The notes under the pieces are model-generated. The model saw only the letters and a program-made list of their open reading frames with translations. It was not told the origin of the DNA and searched no databases. The position numbers and the translations under genes were made by a program. From assembly GCA_024398135.1 (NCBI GenBank), contig CP073750.1:434001-498000 (forward strand): a DNA stretch of 64,000 bases, written 5' to 3'. Positions within the stretch are counted from its first letter, which is position 1; each line of letters starts with the position of its first letter. This stretch comes from a bacterium SCSIO 12643. Its GTDB lineage: Bacteria > Bacteroidota > Bacteroidia > Flavobacteriales_G > Salibacteraceae. Below are positions 7,990-15,056 of this stretch, one piece after another.

Positions 7990-8475
7990 CTTTTTTTCAT
8001 TTTAGTAGTTAAATAGTTATATCACTATAAATCTAGATGATTACCACAAACAGTACGTTAATCATTTCATAACCACGGCAGTTTATTTCATAAACCCCAC
8101 ATCTGATTTCATAAATGACTTTTTAACTTATGGACAATATGTATCAATTGTTTGATGGTAAAAAACACTATACGGGTACTTTTATTAAAAACTAAATCAT
8201 TATCCTCATCTGCTCCCCTTCTTAAAATATGCGGTGCATAGATGACTCCTCATGTTTTCTTGTGTCTGATGTGTTTTTATTACACCCTAAAAACCAACAC
8301 TTGATAAGATTATTATACGTATAAACCACATCAGTAAAATACGTATTTACCACATTTTTTAAAAAGTTTGGAAGTTCTAGTTTTACTGGGTTTTATACGA
8401 ACTATTTTGCTTAAAAAACCATCCATGGTCCTTTTTAAATGGATATAAACTTGGATAGAAATAAACCTTCATTTT
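7990..8475. other. 486-bp divergent intergenic region with regulatory repeats
   Basis: No gene was found here. The region is A/T rich and separates the lipoprotein gene (minus) from the nuclease gene (plus). It holds three ATTTCATAA-type repeats at 21-bp intervals near its left end and two copies of ATACGTAT(A/T)(A/T)ACCACAT (8315-8331 and 8339-8355). No full consensus promoter was identified. Confidence 0.5.
8064..8114. repeat. Three phased direct repeats, 21-bp period
   Basis: TTTCATAA occurs at 8065-8072, 8086-8093 and 8107-8114, starting exactly 21 bp apart (two helical turns). Each copy has an A or T in front. The phasing is like that of LytTR-type response-regulator sites. They lie 75-125 bases upstream of the lipoprotein gene start and about 360 bases upstream of the nuclease gene. 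Confidence 0.6.
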
Positions 8476-10323
8476 ATGAAATTAGAAAAAATCTTAGATA
8501 AACTTGGGTCCATTGAAAAAAACTCCTTTATCAAAATAATTGACAATATCATATCCAAAGAACCTAAAAACATTAAACAAATACAGGATATTTTAAGTTC
8601 TTCAGATAAAGGCTTAAAATCTGTGGATAATCAAAATATTGCAAATGTATTTTCACTTATTGAAAATGAATTTCAAGATCATATACGATGCGAATTCCAG
8701 GAAATATCCTCTCAATTAGATATTTTAATTGATATCATAATCCGTGACGGAAACAGTATTATGAAACAAGATTGGTTTTCAAGACTCTATGAAAACGAAA
8801 TAAAAAACCTGAAAAAGAAAACCAAACTATTAAATGCTGATTTTGAAAATGAAAAATCGGAGTTAAGTGAGTCTCGTAAAAGAGATTACAAAATTTATAA
8901 AGCCTGCCTAAATACAGCTTATAACAACGATATCGAAAATAATAGAGATGCAAAAATATCATCAGATGAACTTTCAATTATACTTACTCTTTCAAAACAA
9001 CTAGGTCTATCTCAGGAAGAAGTAAAATTGGTAAACTACTCGATTTTACCAATAAAGAAGATTGATATTCAAGATGTCATTAAAGGGCTTAAAAACATTG
9101 GTGTAATCTTCTACTCAAATAAAGAAAATACTGTTTACGTAGCTGACGAAATGGTTAGAATGTTACGTAAAATAAGAGAAAAAGAAGTGGCAGAAAAGTT
9201 TTATCGTAGAACTCTCAAACTTTTAAGAGAACCTATTATCAATCAAATTGCAAGAAAACATAACATAGATCGAAAGCTCTCGTATTCTCAAAAAATTGAA
9301 GAAATAATAAAAGAGGGAATTTCGTTCACAAATCTTCTTTTAGATGACATATATAAACCTGGGAGCACATTAACTGAAAAGAAGAAAATTCTAAACGAAC
9401 TTTGTGAAAAGAGTCTAAGTATAAAAAACCTAAAAGGAAGTACATTAGATGATAAAATAAAAAGCCTAATCCAGTATTTTGACGACATTGAACGAGACGA
9501 AAAAGTGGGAATATCATTAGATGGTTTTGACAAATTACTTGCCGAATTAAACTTAACCTTACCTAAGTTAAACGTTCAAATAAAAAAACAATTTGAACTT
9601 CAGGATGAATTTGTTCTTAAAGCTGATTATCTATTGGACTATAACATTAAGCCTAGAGATGTTCTTGATTTAATTATAAAACCAGATTTAACTAAATTCA
9701 TAAAGGATAACGGAATAAAGCAAAGAGGTAACGATATATTAAACGTTCTTGAACATTATAAAGATGTTGAAAATCTTTATTTGGAGAATTACGAAAATGT
9801 AGCTTACAGAAATCTGAATCAATTAAAGGAAAATGGAATTACAGTAAAAGAAAGTGAACTTGGAACTAAGTTTGAAGAATTAACGAAAGTGATATTTAAT
9901 GATTTAGGATTTAATGTCGATGAAGTTTTTAGAAAAAAACTCAATACCAAAAAGGATATTATGGATATTCTTTTGAATCTCGGAAGTAATGAGATTATCA
10001 TAGTCGAATGTAAAACCAGTAAAGAAAGAGGATATAATAAATTCAGTTCAGTATCTCGTCAACTAAAATCCTATCAAAATTTGGCTCTGAAAAACGATTT
10101 AAGAATTGTAAAAATCTTATTAGTTGCCCCAGAGTTTAGTGATGATTTTATAACTGACTGTGAAATGGATACTGAAATGAATTTATCTCTCATTACAGCA
10201 TCTACTCTATATAATATTTCAGAAGCATTTAAAACATCAAAGTATAAAGAATTCCCTCATGTTCTATTTCGTGATATAGTGATTAACGAAGAGCGTATCC
10301 TAAAGGCTTTGAGTAAAAAATAA
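8476..10323 (+). CDS. Large helical protein with C-terminal PD-(D/E)xK (Mrr-like) nuclease domain
   Basis: 615 residues. The first 450 or so are highly helical and charged. One segment (about 165-195, ISSDELSIILTLSKQLGLS) resembles TerB/EF-like helical modules, and later parts look like SAP-type helix pairs; both are impressions. The C-terminal part (about 470-600) has the order of an Mrr-type restriction endonuclease: LGTKFEELTKVIFNDLGF, then an aspartate (D494 or D497), then IIIVECKTS with E511 and K513, then a glutamine/tyrosine helix (SRQLKSYQNL). It probably cleaves or binds nucleic acid. The gene is visibly more A/T-rich than its neighbours and is followed after 45 bases by a HEPN-motif gene, so a two-gene defence-type module is plausible. 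Confidence 0.6.
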   Translation: MKLEKILDKLGSIEKNSFIKIIDNIISKEPKNIKQIQDILSSSDKGLKSVDNQNIANVFSLIENEFQDHIRCEFQEISSQLDILIDIIIRDGNSIMKQDWFSRLYENEIKNLKKKTKLLNADFENEKSELSESRKRDYKIYKACLNTAYNNDIENNRDAKISSDELSIILTLSKQLGLSQEEVKLVNYSILPIKKIDIQDVIKGLKNIGVIFYSNKENTVYVADEMVRMLRKIREKEVAEKFYRRTLKLLREPIINQIARKHNIDRKLSYSQKIEEIIKEGISFTNLLLDDIYKPGSTLTEKKKILNELCEKSLSIKNLKGSTLDDKIKSLIQYFDDIERDEKVGISLDGFDKLLAELNLTLPKLNVQIKKQFELQDEFVLKADYLLDYNIKPRDVLDLIIKPDLTKFIKDNGIKQRGNDILNVLEHYKDVENLYLENYENVAYRNLNQLKENGITVKESELGTKFEELTKVIFNDLGFNVDEVFRKKLNTKKDIMDILLNLGSNEIIIVECKTSKERGYNKFSSVSRQLKSYQNLALKNDLRIVKILLVAPEFSDDFITDCEMDTEMNLSLITASTLYNISEAFKTSKYKEFPHVLFRDIVINEERILKALSKK

Positions 10324-10368
10324 TATTAAGCTAATCGCAAACATTAACCTTAATTCTAAGGCAATCAA

Positions 10369-11547
10369 ATGGATTTTGAACAACTGAGAAACCTTTCAGA
10401 ACAGTATGAAGTTCGAATAGATAACCACTCTGATTTCGAAAGAACACCTCCCTTCTATTATGATTCTTTAAAGCATGCGTTTACAGCTTATTTTAACACA
10501 TTCCATACCCAAAATGCATCATATGATTACTACGCTCGAGGTCTAAACAATAGAAATATAGAAATTCTGAAAAGACAATTATTAGATGAGGATAATACCG
10601 TTTTGGCTATAATTGGATTTGAGCGATACTTTGAATTATTTCTAAAGGATTTATTAAAACAAGTTGATAGCAATCTGATATACCAAGTAAAAGATAATAA
10701 TAAAAATATATCAACTTTAATCAATAGAATTGAATGTAATAAATTTAAACTAAAAGAAATAGGTGGTAAACCTCTTACGATTCCATTTAGGGAAACTATA
10801 AACAGATTTTTTGGTCTTGCCGAGCTGGTTAAGAATGAAGGTAAAAGTAATTTGATTATCCCTAAATTTACCTTAATGCTTAAACAGTATTCTTTTCTTG
10901 TGTCTACCAATAACAAGGCTTCTTTAAAACTACTTAATTGGTATAGAGACAGAATACTTCACAATGGGAACAGATTACCGTCATTATGGCTACTTGACTA
11001 TATTGTAACGCAACGGTTTGCTCCAATTATTAAAGATATTATTAACACGGATCACAAAAGACTTGGTAAATCCATGTATTATCTAACAACAGTAACTGAA
11101 ATTGATATTTTAAAAGAACTATGCTCAGTACACTTTGAATTTAGTGATCTACAAAACAAACCGAAGGACAATCAAATATTTCAGTTATTACTTCGCATAG
11201 GGCACTTGAAAGAACTTGGGAGAGCTAATCTTAATATGAATCTTTTCGTCAGAAAAAATTACCAAGCAGGATACGAATACAATTATAAAGACCCAATTGG
11301 TAGAGGTAAGAGATTTGCTCAAATTGAAAAGAAAAAACATGAACACGCAAAAGACATCAAAAATTGTCCTTGCTGTGGAGAAAACTCTTTGGTTCTTTAC
11401 AATGAAAAAATAGACGATATTTTTAACCAAGGTCAAAAAAAAAATATTCAATGGATTAAATGTTATACTTGTGATTATCATCTACGCGATAATGCAGATG
11501 ATCCTTTCTTTTTTAATTTATATCCAGAAACGATTTTTAAACCCTAA
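10369..11547 (+). CDS. HEPN-motif protein with C-terminal zinc ribbon
   Basis: 392 residues, no known family recognised. A helical N-terminal domain contains WYRDRILHNGNRLP, where R193-x4-H198 fits the Rx4-6H active site of HEPN ribonucleases. Similar RDxxxHN strings occur in abortive-infection-type HEPN proteins. The C-terminus has CPCCG (C333, C336) and CYTC (C365, C368), a four-cysteine zinc ribbon suited to nucleic-acid contact. It follows the PD-(D/E)xK gene by 45 bases, and its stop overlaps the convergent XRE gene by 4 bases. Role as an RNase effector is inference from the motif and context. Confidence 0.5.
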   Translation: MDFEQLRNLSEQYEVRIDNHSDFERTPPFYYDSLKHAFTAYFNTFHTQNASYDYYARGLNNRNIEILKRQLLDEDNTVLAIIGFERYFELFLKDLLKQVDSNLIYQVKDNNKNISTLINRIECNKFKLKEIGGKPLTIPFRETINRFFGLAELVKNEGKSNLIIPKFTLMLKQYSFLVSTNNKASLKLLNWYRDRILHNGNRLPSLWLLDYIVTQRFAPIIKDIINTDHKRLGKSMYYLTTVTEIDILKELCSVHFEFSDLQNKPKDNQIFQLLLRIGHLKELGRANLNMNLFVRKNYQAGYEYNYKDPIGRGKRFAQIEKKKHEHAKDIKNCPCCGENSLVLYNEKIDDIFNQGQKKNIQWIKCYTCDYHLRDNADDPFFFNLYPETIFKP

Positions 11548-11765
11548 AAATCCACCAACTTCTTTAGGTTCACTTCCAATGCTATAGAGATTTCCAATAG
11601 AGAATATAGTGTAGGATTAACTTTACCGTTTTCTAACTTTTCGAGGGCTTGTCGGTCTTTATTGCAAGCACGGGCTAGATCAGACTGACTCCACCCCTTT
11701 TGGGTTCTAAGTTCTACGATACGCTGACCGATTTTCTTTTTGAGTTGCTCTTTAGTCACATCCAA
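11544..11765 (-). CDS. XRE-family helix-turn-helix repressor
   Basis: A 73-residue protein consisting of a single HTH_3 domain: IGQRIVELRTQKGWSQSDLARACNKDRQALEKLENGKVNPTL covers the five-helix fold, with the recognition helix around RQALEKLE. It is a DNA-binding regulator without a sensor domain, as in toxin-antitoxin repressors. It is divergent from the SymE-like gene, with palindromes between them that probably serve as its operators. Its 3' end overlaps the HEPN gene by 4 bases. Confidence 0.85.
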   Translation of the reverse strand: MDVTKEQLKKKIGQRIVELRTQKGWSQSDLARACNKDRQALEKLENGKVNPTLYSLLEISIALEVNLKKLVDF

Positions 11766-11778
11766 ATGTCATCTTATT

Positions 11779-11798
11779 ATACGACAATTTTGTCATAT
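11779..11798. promoter_or_regulatory. Operator palindrome 1 (XRE/SymE region)
   Basis: ATACGACAA-TT-TTGTCATAT, an inverted repeat of 9-bp arms with one mismatch. The half-site TTGTCRTAT recurs in the second palindrome of the same intergenic region. It lies just upstream of the XRE gene start, as expected for autoregulation. Confidence 0.5.
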
Positions 11799-11803
11799 TT
11801 TAG

Positions 11804-11834
11804 TTTGACAAACCAATTTATTTTAATAGCTTTG
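11804..11834 (+). promoter_or_regulatory. Promoter of the SymE-like gene
   Basis: TTTG (11804-11807), a 19-base spacer and TAGCTTTG (11827-11834) are an exact fit to the Bacteroidota promoter pattern. The predicted transcription start falls around 11841, 13 bases before the ATG. Operator palindrome 2 overlaps the -7 element. Confidence 0.7.
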
Positions 11835-11854
11835 TCGTATACTTATATGACAAA
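11831..11854. promoter_or_regulatory. Operator palindrome 2 over the SymE -7 element and start
   Basis: TTTGTCGTAT-N4-ATATGACAAA, 10-bp arms with one mismatch, using the same half-site as palindrome 1. It covers part of the -7 element, the transcription start and the first base of the ATG, so a bound repressor would block transcription. Confidence 0.55.
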
Positions 11855-12042
11855 TGAATAGATTTAGACAATTAAAAATCCAGCGGAGATTTCGCTATAA
11901 AGGGTCATATACCACCACCGTCCCTGAAATCAGATTGGAAGGTCGGTGGTTAGAAAAATTAGGATTTAATGAAGGAGACCAGATACAAATAGAACAACAA
12001 CCCCAAAAACTAACCATCACACTTCTTAAAGAATCGCAATAA
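11854..12042 (+). CDS. SymE-like (SpoVT/AbrB-fold) small protein
   Basis: 62 residues. The sequence PEIRLEGRWLEKLGFNEGDQIQIEQQPQKLTITLL is the characteristic core of the SymE_toxin family (swapped-hairpin AbrB-like fold): R-L-x-G-x-W-L, then GF-x-x-G-D, then a basic/hydrophobic end strand. Family members are annotated as type I addiction toxins with RNA- or DNA-binding activity. In this organism it is paired with a divergent XRE repressor rather than a visible antisense RNA. No antisense promoter was confirmed. Confidence 0.75.
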   Translation: MNRFRQLKIQRRFRYKGSYTTTVPEIRLEGRWLEKLGFNEGDQIQIEQQPQKLTITLLKESQ

Positions 12043-12112
12043 ATCTCTATTTTTAGGGTTAACGAGTCTGTACATCGCACTCACATAATTAATAATGTAT
12101 TAAGATTTAACC

Positions 12113-12916
12113 ATGAGATATATTAAAGTAGTCATTCTATTCCAACTGTTTATCCTACTAGGGTGTTCAGGTATACGCAATAAGATGACCTTTTTCCCGG
12201 ATACAAAAAGTGAAATCCCAAAAGAAAATATTCCGGAATACATCTCCGAAAAGAAAATAGTAACATCAGATCAAGAACGTATCCAGGCTTTTTATTTTAA
12301 TCACCCTGATCGTTCCAACCATCCATTGGTGATCTATTTTCATGGAAATGCGGGAAATCTTTATGGCCGATTTGGCTATGCGCAGCAACTCTATGAAATG
12401 AACCAAAATGTACTGTTGATTGGCTACAGAGGCTATGGCAAAAGTTCAGGCAAACCCAGTGAAGAAGGAATCTATATGGATGGACAAGCCGCGGTAAATT
12501 TTGCAAAAGATAGTTTGGGATATTCGGAAGGTGAAATCACCATATTGGGTAGATCTTTAGGAACTACCGTTGCAGTAAACACTGCTCAAAAAAGAAGTTT
12601 TAAAGGAGTAATACTCATTACTCCACTGACCTCAGGAAAAGAAATGGCTGCAGCTATGGGAATGAATTCTTTAACTTCAGTGGCAGGAGATTCTTTTAAT
12701 TCTATTGGTAAAATTGATCATCTAGAATCTCCTATTCTCATCATTCACGGAACCGATGATGAAGTCATCCCATATGACATGGGAGAAGCGCTTTTCAAAG
12801 CGTATTCCGGAGACAAAAAATTAATCACCATTGAAAAAGGAAACCATAACAATTTACAAGATGTTGACTCAGAATTATTTTGGGGAGAGATCAATGAATT
12901 TGTAAATAAGATGTAA
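12113..12916 (+). CDS. Alpha/beta-hydrolase lipoprotein (BEM46/ABHD13-like)
   Basis: 267 residues. The lipobox LLGCS puts the lipidated cysteine at C18. An alpha/beta-hydrolase fold follows: oxyanion region YFHGNAGN (75-82), nucleophile elbow GRSLG with S148, acid D216 in HGTDDEVIP and base H245 in KGNHNN, so the triad is complete. The family hydrolyses esters or related bonds; the substrate is unknown. The protein would be anchored in the cell envelope. It stands alone between the SymE-like gene and a convergent secreted-protein gene. Confidence 0.8.
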   Translation: MRYIKVVILFQLFILLGCSGIRNKMTFFPDTKSEIPKENIPEYISEKKIVTSDQERIQAFYFNHPDRSNHPLVIYFHGNAGNLYGRFGYAQQLYEMNQNVLLIGYRGYGKSSGKPSEEGIYMDGQAAVNFAKDSLGYSEGEITILGRSLGTTVAVNTAQKRSFKGVILITPLTSGKEMAAAMGMNSLTSVAGDSFNSIGKIDHLESPILIIHGTDDEVIPYDMGEALFKAYSGDKKLITIEKGNHNNLQDVDSELFWGEINEFVNKM

Positions 12917-12926
12917 CAAACCACAA

Positions 12927-12989
12927 AGCCAGTCAACGCAGCATGGATACTGCGCCAACTCCGCTTTGAGGTTGTCCCTAAACCTGGCT
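12927..12989. other. Nested inverted repeats between convergent genes
   Basis: An outer 6-bp stem (AGCCAG 12927-12932 with CTGGCT 12984-12989) encloses a hairpin CGCAG/CTGCG (12937-12954) and a second imperfect one (CAACTC/GAGGTTG, about 12956-12974). It may act as a factor-independent-like structure ending the hydrolase transcript, although there is no U-run. It overlaps the stop codon of the gene at 12988. Confidence 0.3.
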
Positions 12990-13422
12990 ACAATGAAGTT
13001 TGTTCGTAATTGTATGGTTGAATATCATAAGAAATTTCCCCACCCGAACTAAAGATATAAAATTCAGAAGGTTTCGTATTTCCGGCAGATTGGTTTTGGC
13101 TTACAATCAATGAAGCATCCGCCCATTCTCCGTTGACATTTTTCAACTTAAATTCGTAATTGACATAACCTGATTTCTTATTGGTTTTTACTTTCATTTT
13201 TTCGATGGTAAAGATTTGCTCACCCAATTTTAAAGTGCCATTTAAAATAGAAATCTCAATGAGCTGTGAAGCCGACTCTCGCTCTACCCATTTATCAGAT
13301 GTATAACTATATTCAAAAGAACCGGTGGTCATATAGGTTCCGTCAATAGTAAGTGGTTCGTTGGAAAGTGCAGAAGTTGCTATACCTAGTACAAACAACA
13401 TCCATAGCGTGATCTTTTTCAT
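12988..13422 (-). CDS. Hypothetical secreted protein
   Basis: 144 residues with a clear signal peptide (MKKITLWMLFVLGIATSALSNE). The mature part (about 120 residues) is strand-rich, beginning LTIDGTYMTTGSFEYSYTSDKW. No family was recognised. It converges on the hydrolase gene with only 71 bases between the two stops. Confidence 0.55.
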   Translation of the reverse strand: MKKITLWMLFVLGIATSALSNEPLTIDGTYMTTGSFEYSYTSDKWVERESASQLIEISILNGTLKLGEQIFTIEKMKVKTNKKSGYVNYEFKLKNVNGEWADASLIVSQNQSAGNTKPSEFYIFSSGGEISYDIQPYNYEQTSL

Positions 13423-13638
13423 AGCATTTGATTTTGATGTGTAACTAACTCATATGGTGAATCATACTATCAAACGCAACTCCCATTTTATTAAACGCTA
13501 AAAATCAACATTTTACACAAAGTCAACCTCTTGCAATTTTCCAGAATATGGAATAATTTATCCTGATCGGGAAAAATACGCTCCATATTTATATCGGCAA
13601 TCATGATATATTATATACATTCGCCTCTTTTAATAACC

Positions 13639-13656
13639 GAAGATTTAGAAATCTTC
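13639..13656. promoter_or_regulatory. 18-bp palindrome in the leader of the next gene
   Basis: GAAGATTT-AG-AAATCTTC, a perfect 8-bp inverted repeat with a 2-base centre, lying 35-52 bases upstream of the ATG at 13691. The 2-base centre is too tight for a good RNA hairpin, so a protein-binding site is more likely. A TACATTCG (-7-like) sits just upstream at 13616-13623. Confidence 0.4.
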
Positions 13657-13690
13657 ATTTAATTCTATAACAAACCTGAAACATATTACG

Positions 13691-14272
13691 ATGGAAAAAT
13701 TTAAACTTTTAATTTCTATAACCTTATTCTTTGCACTCTCAATCTTTACAGTATCAGCAAATACCGTGATCACTGTTTATAAAACTTATGAAGATTATCA
13801 GAATAAGATTGGAGAAAAGTATGACAAGTATGATGGATATATTCATTCCTTGGGCAAAGTGAAACTTTATTTGTATAAAAATGGGGTCAAAACCAAAGTT
13901 AAATGTGCAGATATATGGGGTTTTACATACAATACCGAACTATTTCGTATTTATAAAAAGGATGCTCAACCAGTAAGAGTTATAAACAATGGAAGCATTA
14001 TTTATTACGAAAATGGTGTTGCACATTTAGAAATGTTAGCAACAAACTCGAAATCAGCAGAGTTATATGTAGGATACTACTGTTTTCTATCAAAAGGTAT
14101 TAATACTCCGATAATACCTATGCCAGGTGTTTGGACTATCACAGGTTATGCTAAAAAGCAAGTCAAAAAATTTAGAAAAGAATACCCTGAATATTCGGAT
14201 TTATTTGATTGCATTGACGAAAACTATAGGTACACCAAAATGAGGGTTTGTGTTCAGATATATGGAAAATAA
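13691..14272 (+). CDS. Hypothetical secreted protein
   Basis: 193 residues with a signal peptide (MEKFKLLISITLFFALSIFTVSANT). The mature part is basic and tyrosine-rich, with cysteines near KVKCADIWGF, YYCFLSKG, DLFDCIDE and RVCVQIYG. The family was not recognised. It is a single gene with its own leader, and its A/T content is higher than that of neighbouring lemA and htpG. Confidence 0.5.
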   Translation: MEKFKLLISITLFFALSIFTVSANTVITVYKTYEDYQNKIGEKYDKYDGYIHSLGKVKLYLYKNGVKTKVKCADIWGFTYNTELFRIYKKDAQPVRVINNGSIIYYENGVAHLEMLATNSKSAELYVGYYCFLSKGINTPIIPMPGVWTITGYAKKQVKKFRKEYPEYSDLFDCIDENYRYTKMRVCVQIYGK

Positions 14273-14330
14273 GTCTATTAAACCAATGCCAGATTAAGGG
14301 TTAACATCTTTAATCGATATGTAATTCATT

Positions 14331-14358
14331 AAAAAAGCCGGAAGATTACTCCCGACTT
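14331..14358 (-). terminator. Terminator of lemA
   Basis: On the minus strand a 9-bp stem (AAGTCGGGA with TCTTCCGGCTT, including two wobble pairs) is followed by six T. It lies 25 bases after the lemA stop. Confidence 0.6.
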
Positions 14359-14382
14359 TACATCACTAATGATATGTTTTCC

Positions 14383-14973
14383 TTAAAACTTCACTTCAGG
14401 GGCTACATCTGTACCTTCTTTGGCTTCGAAATATGGTTTCTCTTCAAAGCCGTTACTTGAAGCTATAAACTTGTTTATAAATCCTTTGATATATCTATTG
14501 TATTCCTTAGATGTATCATTATATCTGGTTCTGGCCACACTGATTCTATTTTCAGTACCTTCCAATTGTGCCTGTAACTGTAAGAAGTTTTGATTGGCTT
14601 TTAAATCCGGATACTTCTCTACCACTACCATCAATTTAGACAATGCACTGGCCAATCCGGTTTGCGCACCATTAAAATTTTGAATATCCTGTGCAGTCAT
14701 ATTACTCGGGTCAATATTTACCGAAGTCGCTTTGGCCCTTGCCTCAATTACCGCAGTTAAAGCTTCTTTTTCGTGCGCAGCATATCCTTTGACCGTACTC
14801 ACCAAATTGGGAATCAAATCGGCTCTTCGTTGGTATTGCGCTTCCACATTTGCCCACGAAGCATTTACTTCTTCTTCCATAGCTACCATCGTATCATATT
14901 TTCCGGTAAACCATGAAAATCCAATGAGTCCCAAGACCACTATAGCCGCAATTCCTATTAATAAATTTCTCAT
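14383..14973 (-). CDS. LemA family membrane protein
   Basis: The start is placed at the internal ATG at 14973 (MRNLLIGIAAIVVLG), giving 196 residues. The upstream ATG at 15012 would add a polar stretch before the membrane segment and run into the htpG terminator. The N-terminal transmembrane helix, the EVNASWANVEAQYQRRADLIPNLVSTVKGYA motif and the later TENRISVARTRYND motif identify LemA, an inner-membrane protein with a long helical extracytoplasmic domain. Its function is not settled in any organism. It lies downstream of htpG in the same direction. Confidence 0.88.
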   Translation of the reverse strand: MRNLLIGIAAIVVLGLIGFSWFTGKYDTMVAMEEEVNASWANVEAQYQRRADLIPNLVSTVKGYAAHEKEALTAVIEARAKATSVNIDPSNMTAQDIQNFNGAQTGLASALSKLMVVVEKYPDLKANQNFLQLQAQLEGTENRISVARTRYNDTSKEYNRYIKGFINKFIASSNGFEEKPYFEAKEGTDVAPEVKF

Positions 14974-15010
14974 ATTTTCTGATTTAATTAAGTTATCGAT
15001 AAAAGTAGGC

Positions 15011-15041
15011 AAAAAAAGAGGCTTTCAAATCTGAAAGCCTC
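15011..15041 (-). terminator. Terminator of htpG
   Basis: A perfect 10-bp stem (GAGGCTTTCA with TGAAAGCCTC, 4-base loop) followed on the minus strand by seven T. It lies between the htpG stop (15057) and lemA and separates the two transcripts at least partly. Confidence 0.8.
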
Positions 15042-15056
15042 CTCTTTTAAGCTTTA

